Origin: Candidatus Poribacteria bacterium
GTDB taxonomy: Bacteria > Poribacteria > WGA-4E > WGA-3G
Direction: 5' to 3'
DNA: 33,218 nucleotides
Assembly: GCA_021295735.1 (NCBI GenBank)
Contig: JAGWBU010000021.1
Span: 88,515-121,732, forward strand
In this document: one piece after another, positions 25,727-33,218 of the stretch
How the letters are laid out: each line of letters starts with the position of its first letter
How positions within the stretch are numbered: the first letter of the stretch is position 1
The notes under the pieces: generated by a model
The model's input: only the letters and a program-made list of their open reading frames with translations
The model's database searches: none
What the model was told of the DNA's origin: nothing
Program-made: the position numbers and the translations under genes

Positions 25727-26508
25727 TTCAATTCCTCCTTTAGGAATTCATAAGGGTCAATGCCCTCAGAGTGTTCCAAAACTGTAATATGTGATGGAAT
25801 ATTCCGTTTAAATACAATGTGTTTCGGGACAAAAATATCAGAAAATCCGGACAGTCCTCGCGGTAGTAAATCAAGCGTGTTTGGATGTCCCGACAGGCGT
25901 TGTGCGACTTTTTCCACGCTGCCATCCGGTAGAGTGAAATCACTCCATGTGACATAGATAGTCCCGCGAATAGTGGGATAAACCAAACCGGTGTCATAAT
26001 TTATTCCTATGCCTTCAGTACGTATACCTTGTTGCCACAACTTAACATCAACTCGCATCATTAGTTCTTGACTTTTAGACAGTGGCTTATCAAAGATATT
26101 CGGTGCTCGGTATCCTGATGGAATTTCAGGATAGGGCCCGAATCCGTGCGGTGAAACACGCACATCAACAGTTTCTTGTGATTGTGTAGATGTGTTTGTT
26201 TCTACTGGGTCTATACCATCTACCAGAGGATCAGACATTCCTGTTGTATCATCTGTGGAAACCGCCGTATTTTCCGTAGAGCCAACCGTTTGTGTTGTGC
26301 CTACCTGTTTGGTTGTTCTGTCAGTGTCCCGTGCTTTTTTTGACTGCTCCCATTGCCGTACCTGCTCGGCGGTTTCCGCTGCTTGTTGTCGGTCCGGTGC
26401 AAGACTGTACTGGTACCACAAATAGCACAAGTAACACAATCCCGCTATAACGAGTATAGTTCCGATACTTCCAAGTATCCATTTAAGAGTATCAGTATTG
26501 CGGTTCAT
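25723..26508 (-). CDS. Membrane-anchored protein of unknown function
   Basis: This 261-residue protein has a single N-terminal transmembrane segment (WILGSIGTILVIAGLCYLCY, about 10-32). A charged helical stretch (QQAAETAEQVRQWEQSKKAR) and a Thr/Ser-rich linker (about 60-112) follow. The compact C-terminal domain (about 113-261) includes SPHGFGPYPEIPSGY and SGHPNTLDLLPRGL. The layout suggests an anchor, a flexible spacer and a periplasmic domain. No family is recognised. A GGAAGG sequence lies seven bases or so before the ATG. It is the first gene of a two-gene unit. Confidence 0.65.
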   Translation of the reverse strand: MNRNTDTLKWILGSIGTILVIAGLCYLCYLWYQYSLAPDRQQAAETAEQVRQWEQSKKARDTDRTTKQVGTTQTVGSTENTAVSTDDTTGMSDPLVDGIDPVETNTSTQSQETVDVRVSPHGFGPYPEIPSGYRAPNIFDKPLSKSQELMMRVDVKLWQQGIRTEGIGINYDTGLVYPTIRGTIYVTWSDFTLPDGSVEKVAQRLSGHPNTLDLLPRGLSGFSDIFVPKHIVFKRNIPSHITVLEHSEGIDPYEFLKEELK

Positions 26509-26748
26509 CTTTACCTTCCGAGTGTTATAGCAAGTACATGCAACATGCAGTTGTGTCTACAATTAAAGGTTTTGTTCAAGAAATGCGATTACAGCGTACG
26601 GAAAAACCTTTCAACCGCCGCTACAAGCGATTGTTAAAATAATATCAAATTTGCAAAAAAAAAAAATCAAACAAAAATTATAAAAATTTCTGTCACACTG
26701 TTTCAGCGAGTATATCCGCATAAAATCAAAATGAAAACCAACAGCCAT

Positions 26749-27924
26749 TTATGGACAAACAAACTTCCCTAATACCTTCCTACACGATGCCCCTGTCGCA
26801 TTCGGAACATTGCCAAAATTCCCCTGCACTGCCTCATTGGCAAGAATAGCAAAAGCAATCGCCTCTTTAGCATCGCCCGAAATCCCTTTTTCCGTTACAT
26901 CAACAACTGGAATAGGATCAAACGTTTCGGCAAGACCACGCATCATAAGAGGGTTTTGTGCGCCGCCCCCGCTGACGTATAATATATCCAGTGACGATTT
27001 TGCCGCAACAAAATGCTTATAATATTCGGCAATACTTTCAACTGTCAATGCTGTGAGCGTTGCAAGTCCATCGGACTCTGAAATTTCTTCAGCGCTTATC
27101 TGTTGTAAGCAGGCATCTGCAAACGCTGTGCCAAACATTTCGCGTCCAGTCGTTTTGGGTGGGGACAACTCAAAAAACGGATGTGCAAGCCACGTTTTTA
27201 AAAGGTTTTTACACACCGTGCCTTGCTTTGCCAATTCTCCATTTTCATCAAACTGCTTTTCGTTATCAGTTATCTTTTGAACGCATGCGTCTAAAATCAT
27301 ATTGCCGGGACCTGTATCTGATGCTTGAACTGCTTCAAGGCCGCAACCTGCTGGTAGCACTGTCAGATTAGCAATACCTCCGATGTTCAAAAGTCCAATT
27401 GTTTGTGTTGAATGGTGAAATAGCATATAATCGGGATATGCGATTAACGGTGCGCCTTCGCCGCCTGCTGCGACATCTGCTACACGGAAATCGGCGATTG
27501 TTGGGATACCTGTTTCATGTGCTATCACAGCAGGTTCGCCAATCTGTAGTGTAGCGGGGGTTGGTGCTGAAGGCATGTGGTGAATTGTTTGCCCGTGGGA
27601 TCCGATGAGGTCAACTTGTGTTAGCGTCATGCCAACCTTTTTTAGCACTGCTAAAACACTTTCCGCGAATATCTTTCCGAGCACAAAATTCATTGTGCAG
27701 ATTTCATCAACTCGTGCTGTGTCAACGCTAAAAAGGTCAAAAATTCTCTTGCGCGTCTCAGCCTTATACGGGACCGTTTCAAATGCTATCAGGTCTATTT
27801 CCGTAGTCAGTCCTGACCCTATAATGTCAACAATGGCAACATCTACTCCATCTGCAGATGTTCCACTCATTAACCCTATAACAGTCTTTTTCTCTTTTTG
27901 TAGTAGGTCGTAAAATGGTTTCAT
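26749..27924 (-). CDS. anmK: Anhydro-N-acetylmuramic acid kinase
   Basis: AnmK phosphorylates and hydrolyses 1,6-anhydro-MurNAc with ATP to give MurNAc-6-phosphate, a step of cell-wall recycling in the cytoplasm. The 391-residue protein has the family motifs GLMSGTSADGVD (17-28), IGSHGQTIHH (about 107-116), ADVAAGGEGAPL (149-160), NIGGIANLT (180-188) and DTGPGN (203-208). The length is normal and nothing essential appears missing. It lies 112 bases downstream of the NamZ-type gene on the same strand; the gap holds a small GGCACG/CGTGCC hairpin. MurQ, the next enzyme of the pathway, is not in this window. Confidence 0.93.
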   Translation of the reverse strand: MKPFYDLLQKEKKTVIGLMSGTSADGVDVAIVDIIGSGLTTEIDLIAFETVPYKAETRKRIFDLFSVDTARVDEICTMNFVLGKIFAESVLAVLKKVGMTLTQVDLIGSHGQTIHHMPSAPTPATLQIGEPAVIAHETGIPTIADFRVADVAAGGEGAPLIAYPDYMLFHHSTQTIGLLNIGGIANLTVLPAGCGLEAVQASDTGPGNMILDACVQKITDNEKQFDENGELAKQGTVCKNLLKTWLAHPFFELSPPKTTGREMFGTAFADACLQQISAEEISESDGLATLTALTVESIAEYYKHFVAAKSSLDILYVSGGGAQNPLMMRGLAETFDPIPVVDVTEKGISGDAKEAIAFAILANEAVQGNFGNVPNATGASCRKVLGKFVCP

Positions 27925-28036
27925 GGTTATTGGTTATCGGTAATCGGTTAAGACAGGGATCGCTTTCAAAAGTTTCTTTAACCGAATTGGTGAATGGCAC
28001 GACGGAGCGTGCCTACTACTATGCAACGGATAACGA

Positions 28037-29209
28037 TTAATACAACAGATAAGGTTCTCGCCTTACCCGAAATTGTTCTATGTCAATTGACCATGTTTCA
28101 ATAATTTCATCGCACGGTGTTCCTGCTAACAGCGCCCCCCGAAGAGTTGAACTGCCTGCTAATCTATCAAAATGTGTTTCGCGAAATTCAAATTCACTGG
28201 GATGTTCATCAATTAATATTCCTAACATCCGGACTGCCACTTCAACCGGTGCCACCTGCTTGGTATCGGTGATATGTATTGCAACGCCGTGACACACTTC
28301 ACCTTCATATTTGGAGAATTGCGGCGTAAACACAATTGGACGGAAAAGCACACCTGGAAATTGATGCTTGTTCAAGCGAGTTGCCCATCTCTCTTTATTT
28401 ATCCACGGTGCACCAATATATTCAAACGGTTTTGTCGTGCCGCGTCCTTCGCTCACATTAGTGCCTTCAAATAGACATGTTCCTGGATAGAGTGTGGCTG
28501 TATCAAGTGTTGGCATATTCGGTGAAGGCGGGATCCAATGCAAGTCTGTATCGCTGTACCACATCTCACGATGCCACCCTTGCAGCCGAGCTATCTTAAG
28601 TGGAAAGTTAAATCCTTGTTCGGCATGAAAAAGTCTTGCGATTTCGCCAATCGTCATGCCGTAGCGCACTGGGATCGGATACGGGCCAACTAACGAAGTG
28701 TGATCTGATTCTAACAGTGGTCCTTCTATGCTGATCCCTCCGATGGGATTCGGACGATCCGCAACAATACACTCAACACATTTTTCCGAGTCCATTGACC
28801 ATTCAAGTGCTTTCATCGTTTCCAGCAACGTGCCAAGATATGTATAATACCGTGCTCCCACATCCTGTATATCGTAGATAAGTACATCTAAAGTTTGGAG
28901 TGCTTCGGCCCATGCAAAGGGTGTTGTTCCATACAGACTATAGACCTGTAGCGTCTGTTCCTCAGATCCATTTTTTCCTTGATTTTGACGATATTTGGTG
29001 TCTGCTATCTTTATTCCATCTTGTGCTGCACCCCACAACCCATGCTCTGGCGAAAAGAGAGCATCTAAATTGAAGTGATTATTTAGGAGCGTAATATTTT
29101 GCGTTAAGTTTTCGTCAACGCCAGTGTGATTTGTTAGCAGACCGATCGATTTTCCATCGAGCCATTCCTGTTTTTCTGTGAGTAGGTGGGTTATACCGAG
29201 TTTTATCAT
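28037..29209 (-). CDS. namZ: DUF1343 family exo-beta-N-acetylmuramidase, NamZ-like
   Basis: DUF1343 includes Bacillus subtilis NamZ (YbbC), which releases MurNAc from the non-reducing end of peptidoglycan fragments. This 390-residue protein has the family hallmarks LLTNHTG (24-30), LFSPEHGLWG (51-60), IYDIQDVGARYYTY (111-124), DRPNPIGG (151-158) and EGTNVSEGRGTT. There is no signal peptide, unlike secreted Bacillus NamZ, so it may act on imported fragments in the cytoplasm. Its start overlaps the stop of the upstream hydrolase by four bases (ATGA), implying translational coupling. Confidence 0.88.
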   Translation of the reverse strand: MIKLGITHLLTEKQEWLDGKSIGLLTNHTGVDENLTQNITLLNNHFNLDALFSPEHGLWGAAQDGIKIADTKYRQNQGKNGSEEQTLQVYSLYGTTPFAWAEALQTLDVLIYDIQDVGARYYTYLGTLLETMKALEWSMDSEKCVECIVADRPNPIGGISIEGPLLESDHTSLVGPYPIPVRYGMTIGEIARLFHAEQGFNFPLKIARLQGWHREMWYSDTDLHWIPPSPNMPTLDTATLYPGTCLFEGTNVSEGRGTTKPFEYIGAPWINKERWATRLNKHQFPGVLFRPIVFTPQFSKYEGEVCHGVAIHITDTKQVAPVEVAVRMLGILIDEHPSEFEFRETHFDRLAGSSTLRGALLAGTPCDEIIETWSIDIEQFRVRREPYLLY

Positions 29210-30264
29210 CCGAACACTATCCTATGGAATTGGTTACGACATTCAATGATGCCTGTGCGTTGTGCATCTGGGTGAACCTGATTTGTCAACAAGATAGCAG
29301 CTATCCCCTTTTCAAGATCAATCCGTATTGAGGTGCCGGTGAAACCAGTATGATACATTGAACCGTCAGCAAGGATATGCCAACCGATACTTCGTTGTTC
29401 GGAAGCATCCTGCGGTGTCAGTGGTGTTGCCAATGCTTTTATGCTGCCAGGAGATAGAAACGTGCTGCCGTTTTGGAGTAGCATCTGACAAAAAATAATG
29501 AGGTCTCTCACATTAGAAAAAAGTCCTGCATTACCGGATACGCCACCCAGAAAATTGGCATTTTCATCGTGAACTTCCCCGACAATAACACCTTCGCGCC
29601 AGTTATGACCACGGTAATAACGACCATGCTGCCCCGATTTTATCATTCTGCGTTCGAAACTGTTTGAATCTTCTGTTGCTGCACAGTTGTCATGCAGCTG
29701 CGGTGGTGGATTGTATAAGGTGCGGTTCATAGCAAGTGGTTTGAAGATAGCCTTATGCGCCAAACTATCTAACGCTTCTCCTGTGACAGTAGAGATAAGC
29801 TTCCCCATAAGAATATATCCTAAGCAGCTATAGGTAACCTTCTTACCAGGGACAGCTTCAAGTGGCATTCTACCCAAATGTTGTATCACATCTTCAGGTG
29901 AATCTGTTTCAATATAGAGCGGTTTCCAAGCGGGTAATCCAGAGGTATGTGTGAGTAGATGGCGACACGTAATATGCGGGTGTTTGAACGCGGGGAGATA
30001 TGTCTGTGCTGGCGCATCTAACGACAACTTTCCAGATGCAACCAACTGCATGGTAAGTGTTCCGATGACGATAGGTTTTGTTAAGGAGGCGAGATCAAAC
30101 AACGTGTCGTGAAGCATCGGTGCTTGCTTCGGTGTTATAATACGGTCTCCGAACGCTGCGTGATAAATAACGTTGTCTTTTTTAAGGATAGCAACAACAG
30201 CACCGGGGAATATCTTTTCGGTGATTTTCTCTTCAATGAGTGTTGAAATTGCTTTAGCAGTCAT
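29206..30264 (-). CDS. Beta-lactamase-family (S12) serine hydrolase, AmiE/YbbE-like
   Basis: This 352-residue protein is a serine hydrolase of the penicillin-binding/class C beta-lactamase fold. The nucleophile motif is SLTK (Ser60, Lys63) and the third motif is HTG (305-307). The second motif reads YSC (Tyr145) where YSN or YSD is usual. The stretch HDENANFLGGVSGNAGLFS is typical of the YbbE/AmiE group, which in Bacillus sits in the MurNAc recycling cluster beside NamZ. The role here is probably removing peptides from muropeptides. The frame is open up to 30405, but a good promoter (30273-30302) ends just before 30264 and family similarity begins near there. No signal peptide is present from this start. 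Confidence 0.82.
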   Translation of the reverse strand: MTAKAISTLIEEKITEKIFPGAVVAILKKDNVIYHAAFGDRIITPKQAPMLHDTLFDLASLTKPIVIGTLTMQLVASGKLSLDAPAQTYLPAFKHPHITCRHLLTHTSGLPAWKPLYIETDSPEDVIQHLGRMPLEAVPGKKVTYSCLGYILMGKLISTVTGEALDSLAHKAIFKPLAMNRTLYNPPPQLHDNCAATEDSNSFERRMIKSGQHGRYYRGHNWREGVIVGEVHDENANFLGGVSGNAGLFSNVRDLIIFCQMLLQNGSTFLSPGSIKALATPLTPQDASEQRSIGWHILADGSMYHTGFTGTSIRIDLEKGIAAILLTNQVHPDAQRTGIIECRNQFHRIVFG

Positions 30265-30272
30265 CACCCATG

Positions 30273-30302
30273 AGTTTATCTTATTTTTGGAAACGGTGTC
30301 AA
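30273..30302 (-). promoter_or_regulatory. Promoter of the muropeptide salvage operon, probably leaderless
   Basis: On the minus strand TTGACA (plus 30297-30302) and TAAACT (plus 30273-30278) are separated by 18 bases. Only eight bases lie between the -10 box and the ATG at 30264, so transcription would begin at or within one or two bases of the start codon. It also argues against the longer frame that starts at 30405. Confidence 0.6.
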
Positions 30303-30411
30303 CAGATTTGTTGTGAGTATTGGTTATAGAATGTGTTAGAAGGCAGATAATTGACGTTGCTACTTTACAATATGGTGAATTATAAAAATAAATATACACC
30401 TTCACCCCTCT

Positions 30412-30476
30412 GCTGGCGAGGTTTCCTAACCTCGCTGGTGCAAAGTGTCCAAATAATTCTAAAATCTACCATATAT
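30412..30476 (-). repeat. Half copy of family A element
   Basis: Read on the minus strand it begins TATGGTAGATTTTAGAATTA and leads into GTGCACCAGCGAGG and the palindrome GCGAGGTTAGGAAACCTCGC, the same order as in the copy at 82-238. The other end was not found. It fills the gap between the WD40 genes and the salvage operon. Confidence 0.6.
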
Positions 30477-31187
30477 AGCACGCGTTAGGGTGAAATACCA
30501 CTGATGAGTGTTCGTAAGTGTCGTCCCGTTTCCACATCCCACAGCTCTACTCCGCCTAATATATTGTCACTCGCGATAGTTTTTCCGTCAGGACTGAACG
30601 CTACCATTCTTCCCATTCTCCTGACAAGATCCCGCTTATTTTTTATTAGGCGCTGATTTTCTCTTGTGAGCGTTCGGAGGAGTTGTCCGGTCTTCACATT
30701 CCACAGGTGGATAGCACTGTAAATACTGGTACTTGCGATAGTTTTTCCGTCCGGACTAAACGCAACGCTCCAGACAGCTGTCATTTGCTCTGTGGTGAGA
30801 GTTCGGAGTGGCTCCCCTGTATCCGCCTCCCATAGACGCACAGTTTTGTCATGGCTTCCACTTGCGATAGTTTTTCCATCTGAGCTGAACGCAACGTCCC
30901 AGACGGTTGCCGTATGCCCTATGAGAGTTTGAAGGAGTTTTCCTGTCTGTGCATCCCACAAGCGCACAGTTTTATCATAACCGCCGCTTGCGATAGTCTT
31001 TTCGTCGGGACTAAACGCCACGCTCCATATCTTTTCTGTATGTCCTCTAAATGTTTGGAGGATTTTTCCTGTGTCCACATCCAACAGATAGAGGGTTTTG
31101 TCCCAACTCCCATTTATGAGTGTCTTGCCATCCGGACTAAACGCCACGCTCCTTGCCCAATTCGTATGTCCTGTAAATTTTCGGAGG

Positions 31188-31191
31188 TTTT
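31188..31191 (-). other. Frameshift site in WD40 copy 2
   Basis: The minus strand reads GGCAAAACCTCCGAAAA. The usual blade ending LWDAHTGKxLRKFTGHT needs one more base near the AAAA tract. Without it the frame runs into TSENLQD and then a premature stop. Confidence 0.65.
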
Positions 31192-31413
31192 GCCTGTGTG
31201 TGCATCCCACAAACGAATGGTATTGTCCTGCACGCCACCACCTGCAAGTATATTTCCGTCCGGGCTAAATGCAATGGTAGCGGCAGAATCTGTAAACCCT
31301 GTGAATTGCACAATTTCATTACCTGTCCGGGCATCATAGAGCCAAATACCTTTGGTATTTGCCATCGCGAGTCGTGTGCCATCGGGAGAATACTTTATAT
31401 CAGTGATAGCGCC

Positions 31414-31433
31414 TTTTTTCTGGTGTGCTTCCC
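31414..31433 (-). other. Frameshift interval in WD40 copy 2
   Basis: The minus strand reads GGGAAGCACACCAGAAAAAA. The signal-peptide frame stops soon after (KKALSLI), while the frame one base away reads KKGAITDIKYSPDG, as in copy 1. One base is missing in either the GGG tract (31431-31433) or the six-A tract (31414-31419). Confidence 0.65.
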
Positions 31434-31534
31434 GCCTTTGGTTAAATTATTTCGTGGTGAATTTTGCGCAAGGATGCAAGACATAAATGTGAAGGGGACG
31501 AACAGTACTATCAAAATTGAAGACAATTTGTTTT

Positions 31535-32592
31535 TCATGGGTGTGTTCTCCTTTTGTGTTGCTCTAAGCGGTAGTAATCGAGTATTTCGAGTCTTCGGAG
31601 TTGTCGTCCGGTTTCCGCGTCCCACAGATCTACTTCATTGCTACCGCAAACTGCGATAGTCGTTCCATCTGGACTAAACGCCACCGCACTAAAACCATGA
31701 CCCGAGTTCCGCTCTCTGAATGTTTGGAGTTGTTTTCCTGTATCCACCTCCCATAGACAAGTGTGGTGAAGATCAGCACTTGCGAGAGTCTTTCCATCCG
31801 GACTGAACGCTATGCTACTGACCCAATGCCTATTCTCGAATATTCGTAGGCGTTTGCCTGTATTCGCATTCCACAGGCGGATGGTATTGTCATGACCTCC
31901 AGTAGCGATAATCTTGCCATCCGGACTAAACGCCACGGACCGGACCCATCCCGTATGCCCTGTGAGTGTTCGGAGTTGTTTTCCTGTGTTCACATCCCAC
32001 AGACGGATAGTATTGTCCAAACTCCCAGTAGCGATAGTTCTTCCGTCCGGACTAAACACTACACACCAGATCAATTCCGTATGTCCTGTGAGTGTTCGGA
32101 GTTGTTTTCCTGTGTCCGCATTTAACAGATAGATTTTTTTTCTAAATCTCTAATTGCGATAGTCTTGCCATCCGGACTAAACGCTATGCACCAGTCCGAT
32201 AATGTCTTATGCCCTATAAGTGTTCGGAGGAGTTGTCCCGTGTTCATATCCCACAGACGAATGGTATTACTGAAACTTGCCCTTGCGATCATATTTCCGT
32301 TCCTACTAAACGCGATTTTCACAGCCCTACCCGTATGCTCTGCGACTTTGATAGGTTCGTCATCTGTACGGACATCGTAAAGCAAAATGCCGAAGTTCCC
32401 CGCCACCGCGAGGCGTGTGCCATCGGGAGAATACTTTATATCATAGACGTTGACTTTCCCAGGTCGCACTTTCGCGTCCTCAAAGAAATCCCCTTGCTGT
32501 GGATCGTCCTGCGGGGTTTGGGCAAGGCTGTTAAATGTAAATGTGAGTACTATCAACAGTACTGGCAAAATTGAAAACAATCTATTTCTCAT
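31535..32592 (-). pseudogene. Secreted WD40-repeat protein, copy 1, with one frameshift
   Basis: The gene starts at 32592 with MRNRLFSILPVLLIVLTFTF (signal peptide) and continues VYDIKYSPDGTRLAVAGNFG, LWDMNTGQLLRTLIGH and IAFSPDGKTIAIRDLEKK. The frame then breaks at an eight-A tract, and the WD40 array resumes one base away (IYLLNADTGKQLRTLTGH) with VVFSPDGRTIATGS, LWDVNTGK, LWNANTGK, LWEVDTGK and LWDAETGR up to the stop at 31535. A nine-A tract would restore one protein of about 352 residues. WD40 propellers bind proteins; the signal peptide puts it outside the cytoplasm. A consensus-like promoter and AAAGGAG lie upstream. Copy 2 follows with ATGA overlap and similar sequence, indicating tandem duplication. 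Confidence 0.7.
32134..32141 (-). other. Eight-A tract frameshift in WD40 copy 1
   Basis: The minus strand reads TTAGAAAAAAAATCTATCTG. Eight A's give DLEKKSIC and stop; nine would give DLEKKIYLLNADTGK, which fits the WD40 repeat. The tract is long enough for polymerase slippage. Confidence 0.75.
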
Positions 32593-32679
32593 CGGTTAGT
32601 TCTCCTTTTGTGTTGTGCAAAACACCTATTTGGGTAGAAAGACATGGATTAGATACAAAATCATTTTAACATTGCGTTT

Positions 32680-32708
32680 ATCCTACTATGCATTGGATTC
32701 AATGTCAA
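32680..32708 (-). promoter_or_regulatory. Promoter for the WD40 gene pair
   Basis: On the minus strand TTGACA (plus 32703-32708) and TAGGAT (plus 32680-32685) have a 17-base spacer, placing the start about 80 bases before the ATG at 32592. Confidence 0.6.
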
Positions 32709-32746
32709 TTGTCCTATCTGAATCGGGTGTGTAAATATCTTGTCAA

Positions 32747-32900
32747 TTTCTGAATCTCGAATTTTGCGGATGCCGCAGATTTCGCGGATTATCCCTTCAT
32801 ACACGCCACAATCATTTTCCAAAAAACGCTGTTGTCACAAGACACCTCTTCAATCCGCGTCTGTCCGCGTCATCTGTGATAATCCGCGATTCAGACAAAA
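32747..32900. repeat. Repeat-rich stretch of 'CCGCG' motifs
   Basis: The stretch holds repeated related words such as TTGCGGATGCCGCAGATT, TTCGCGGATTAT, ATCCGCGTCTGTCCGCGTC and AATCCGCGATTCAGAC, partly inverted. It shows no open frame of note. It looks like a dispersed non-coding repeat; the rest of 32709-32965 shows no gene. Confidence 0.35.
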
Positions 32901-32965
32901 TTGGAGTTAGAAAACCTTCCTACAAGAGAATAAGGTGGACAATATCAAAAACTTACACACCCTGA

Positions 32966-33089
32966 TATAGTAAAATCTGAAAACAAGTTGACACACATAA
33001 AGGATGTTAACCCCCTACCCCTTGTCAGTGAGGAAACCGTGACGTTTTCGTTAAATTGTAGTGTATAGGCAATTGTAAAATTTACTATA
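32966..33089. mobile_element. Family A MITE-like element, copy 4
   Basis: A 124-bp element with ends TATAGTAAAATCTGAAAACA (left) and, reverse complemented, TATAGTAAATTTTACAATTG (right). Its interior differs from the other copies and contains CCCCCTACCCCTTG and GAGGAAACCGTGACG. Non-coding. Confidence 0.65.
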
Positions 33090-33104
33090 AAAAGAGAAGG
33101 CAGG

Positions 33105-33212
33105 GTGCGTAAAGTTTTGGTTATAAGTGTCATGCTGCTTGTGGGAGTTCATTCCAATATTTGTCCCAGTCCCCATTTTTCACTAAACACCGTAAGGCAA
33201 GCACCGGGTTGA
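33105..33212 (+). CDS. Possible small secreted peptide or start of a broken gene
   Basis: From a GTG at 33105, with AGAAGG just upstream, a 35-residue frame reads VRKVLVISVMLLVGVHSNIC then CPSPHFSLNTVRQAPG (overlap at Cys20) and stops at 33212. The first 16 residues look like a signal peptide. It may be the beginning of a longer exported protein that is frameshifted or cut by the window edge; no homologue is recognised. Confidence 0.25.
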   Translation: MRKVLVISVMLLVGVHSNICPSPHFSLNTVRQAPG

Positions 33213-33218
33213 TACCTT

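Larger units (their letters stand above)
30485..31538 (-). pseudogene. Secreted WD40-repeat protein, copy 2, with two frameshifts
   Basis: The gene starts at 31538 with MKNKLSSILIVLFVPFTFMS (signal peptide) and would encode about 350 residues, but it is split into three frames. Segment one runs to near 31433. Segment two carries IKYSPDGTRLAMANTKG and IAFSPDGNILAGGGVQDN up to LWDAHTGK near 31192. Segment three starts with NLRKFTGHTNW and carries five more WD40 blades (SVAFSPDGKT, LWDAQTGK, LWEADTGE, LWNVKTGQ, LWDVETGR) to 30485. Each junction is repaired by adding one base in or next to a homopolymer. The start overlaps the stop of copy 1 by four bases (ATGA) and has AAAGGAG upstream. It could be a decaying gene, an assembly error, or a phase-variable gene. 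Confidence 0.7.

Noticed and set aside
26657..26668. A run of twelve A's upstream of the unknown operon, considered as a slippage or terminator signal
   Set aside because: It lies in AT-rich non-coding sequence with no adjacent GC stem on either strand.
31198..31659. A 153-codon plus-strand frame opposite the WD40 genes
   Set aside because: It is antisense to strong WD40 motifs on the minus strand and has no motif or ribosome site of its own.

Overview
This window looks like a chromosomal segment of an uncultured, moderately AT-rich Gram-negative bacterium. My best guess is Candidatus Poribacteria or a related lineage. The grounds are the gene mix (tandem WD40 and PD40 propellers, an Asp-box propeller, a giant C25 peptidase beside a PorV-like barrel) and intergenic regions packed with short palindromic repeats. 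The lineage call rests on style, not on a marker phylogeny. No tRNA, rRNA, CRISPR array or complete transposase was seen.

Layout. 1-5841: gyrB and gyrA in tandem; gyrB has a near-consensus sigma70 promoter and a long leader. 5868-10306: a secreted TPR protein, a secreted HExxH metallopeptidase and an Asp-box propeller gene whose 5' end is cut off by a small inverted-repeat element. 10307-12167: a CsgG/LpoB-like lipoprotein (+) facing a HEPN/DUF86-like protein (-). 12729-14609 (-): a secreted Ig-like protein and a secreted PD40 propeller. 15255-16235: a PIG3-type quinone oxidoreductase. 16976-24886: a 2144-residue PorU/gingipain-like C25 peptidase with a FlgD/T9SS-like C-terminal domain, followed by a PorV/PorQ-like outer-membrane protein. 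25154-26508 (-): two translationally coupled genes of unknown function (membrane-anchored plus secreted). 26749-30264 (-): a cell-wall sugar salvage operon of a beta-lactamase-family hydrolase, a NamZ-type (DUF1343) exo-muramidase and AnmK kinase. 30485-32592 (-): two tandem, overlapping WD40 genes carrying three apparent single-base frameshifts.

How the parts fit. The C25 peptidase and PorV-like protein are the strongest functional link: in Bacteroidota PorU and PorV belong to the type IX secretion attachment complex. The hydrolase-NamZ-AnmK trio parallels the Bacillus ybbE/ybbC part of the MurNAc recycling cluster, with AnmK supplying the anhydro-MurNAc entry point. Many remaining genes encode exported beta-propeller or repeat proteins.

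The most unusual non-coding content is at least four families of small palindromic or inverted-repeat elements. Family A (ends TATAGTRRAAT, four complete and three half copies) carries different palindromic cassettes between similar ends. A 34-37 bp REP-like unit beginning CCAAATCAACG occurs eight times; at 23701-23734 it splits another repeat whose uninterrupted form is at 12444-12478, so its insertion can be read directly. Families B, C and D occupy other gaps.
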